Assembly: GCA_002256685.1 (NCBI GenBank)
Contig: NQJH01000165.1
Coordinates: 1 to 13,612 of the forward strand
DNA from: Methylococcaceae bacterium NSP1-2
GTDB lineage: Bacteria; Pseudomonadota; Gammaproteobacteria; Methylococcales; Methylomonadaceae
Direction: 5' to 3'
DNA length: 13,612 bases
The position numbers and the translations under genes were made by a program. The notes below the pieces were generated by a model. That model was given only the letters and a program-made list of their open reading frames with translations, did no database searches and was not told the origin of the DNA. Below are positions 12,632-13,612 of the stretch, one piece after another (positions within the stretch are counted from its first letter, which is position 1; each line of letters opens with the position of its first letter).

Positions 12632-13612
12632 TTAAAAAGAATCGACAGTTTTTGGTATTTGATAAGACTTAAGCCAGCTTTTTAATATTGCCGACTCTTT
12701 CGCAGCTTTATTGTTTGTTTGTAAGCCTTTGATACTACGCTGCAAGTCTTTCATCGCCTCATCTAGGTTTTTCATCAAATATTTAGGACTTAAGTGAATA
12801 GCAAGCGACAGATTCATTTGCCGTTTAAATGCAGATTCAATGTCCTCAATTTCTTCAGACAGCTCATTAAATTGCTCTTGTAAGACTTTATTGAAATGTT
12901 TTAAGCGGTCTTCTGAGAGATTATTCAAATGTGCTTGGTCAATTTGTTCAACCGCCAATTGCAACTCCAACAACTGCAATAAATCTTTTTTACCATAAGC
13001 CACGTTTACTTTCTGCATGAGCTTGGTTTTACGTTCGCGTTCCTGTTCATCGGGTTCACGGTCAGGATGCAAACTGGCAACTAATTGGCGATAAACACTC
13101 TGTATCGATTTACTGATTTTTTCTTGTTCTTGCTGTTGTTTAGCCTGTTTTTCCAGTTGTTTAGCGGTTTTTTTTTCCAGCGTAGCGTGGGTTTTTTCGG
13201 GTGAACTGAACTCGAAGTCATCGCCCTGCACAAAATCACTCTCTTGTGCATATTTGTTATACAGCTCTTTTAACTCTTCTTTACCGTGACTAAAAACCAG
13301 TTCATGGCTTAATTCATTCAACAGATGCCGCAGCTTTTTTTTATCAGCGTTGCTAAAATCTTTATTGTTGTATGCCCGATCTAATAAATGCAGCCATTCA
13401 ATCCGCTGATTATTAAACTTCGTCATCAGTGGTGTATAAGACTCGCTAAGGCGTTGATTATATTGCGGTAGCGTATCTTGCCACTCAAGCAGCAGTTTTT
13501 TTTGATCGGCTATTTTTTTAATTAACTGATTGAACTGTTTTTGCGCTTTCGATAACTTTTTTTTCTTAGCTTCATCGGCGATATGCACAATTTTGTGCGT
13601 TGAGAGTGTCAT
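12632..13612 (-). CDS. Coiled-coil protein with J-domain-like segment (start at window edge)
   Basis: A 326-residue lysine/glutamate-rich cytoplasmic protein. The J-domain core lies at about 168-225: helix SIQSVYRQLVASL followed by HPD at 182-184 and a helix reading KLMQKVNVAYGKKDLLQLL, the order expected of a DnaJ-type domain that stimulates an Hsp70 partner. Long charged helices flank it on both sides (for example KKKLSKAQKQFNQLIKKIADQKKLL near the start and LQEQFNELSEEIEDIESAF near 245-265), probably coiled coil. There is no Gly/Phe or zinc region, so it is not DnaJ itself. The ATG occupies the last three bases of the window, so an upstream start outside cannot be excluded. Substrate and partner are unknown. 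Confidence 0.75.
   Translation of the reverse strand: MTLSTHKIVHIADEAKKKKLSKAQKQFNQLIKKIADQKKLLLEWQDTLPQYNQRLSESYTPLMTKFNNQRIEWLHLLDRAYNNKDFSNADKKKLRHLLNELSHELVFSHGKEELKELYNKYAQESDFVQGDDFEFSSPEKTHATLEKKTAKQLEKQAKQQQEQEKISKSIQSVYRQLVASLHPDREPDEQERERKTKLMQKVNVAYGKKDLLQLLELQLAVEQIDQAHLNNLSEDRLKHFNKVLQEQFNELSEEIEDIESAFKRQMNLSLAIHLSPKYLMKNLDEAMKDLQRSIKGLQTNNKAAKESAILKSWLKSYQIPKTVDSF

Noticed and set aside
12351..12632. Minus-strand open frame opposite the 94-residue protein
   Set aside because: It is antisense to a gene with a good ribosome site, and its start, IPTQRVGT-like, comes from the repeat hairpin.

Overview
The window reads as AT-leaning chromosomal DNA of a gammaproteobacterium, possibly from the Thiotrichales or Methylococcales. 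This is inferred from the gene families (a fused OlsF-type acyltransferase, a TauE-type anion exporter) and from short dispersed inverted repeats typical of such genomes. No phage, transposase, CRISPR, rRNA or tRNA gene is visible. Families were recognised by motif and memory only; no database was searched.

Left part (1-5162). A 39-codon gene end on the + strand (1-120) meets a small minus-strand gene (234-545) at a hairpin. A repeat-rich stretch (about 546-805) follows, carrying a composite inverted repeat. Then comes a tightly packed minus-strand operon, read right to left: a two-domain acyltransferase that resembles the ornithine-lipid synthase OlsF (4221-2500), an M14-type zinc carboxypeptidase or deacylase (2495-1479), and an alpha/beta hydrolase (1486-806). 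The hydrolase lacks its C-terminal end, including the catalytic histidine, just where the repeat-rich stretch begins. Upstream lies a YihY/BrkB membrane protein gene broken by a frameshift and an apparent internal deletion (4345-5162).

Middle (5163-11407). After a perfect palindrome and a probable promoter there is a small secreted cysteine-containing protein (5412-5813). A 16-bp perfect hairpin separates it from a compact + strand gene row: a TauE/TSUP exporter, a first asparagine-synthetase-like protein, a zinc-ribbon/two-TM protein with a TOPRIM-like C-terminal domain, a second asparagine-synthetase-like gene, and an exported 190-residue protein. The stop and start codons of the three central genes overlap by one base (TAATG and TGATG). 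Both synthetase-like proteins keep the ATP-binding PP-loop motif SGGLDS but lack the N-terminal cysteine nucleophile for glutamine hydrolysis. The second is broken by a frameshift near its start and by a deletion plus frameshift just after the GEGGD motif. This row is the best candidate for an undescribed system; its chemistry is unknown.

Right part (11408-13612). A bicupin-like protein with an HTH..H metal site, a 94-residue conserved-looking small protein, a repeat hairpin pair between converging genes, and a minus-strand coiled-coil protein with a J-domain HPD motif whose start codon falls on the last bases of the window.

Three genes within 10 kb (hydrolase, yihY, second synthetase) are damaged. 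Either this locus is decaying, or the assembly has local errors; the sequence alone cannot decide.
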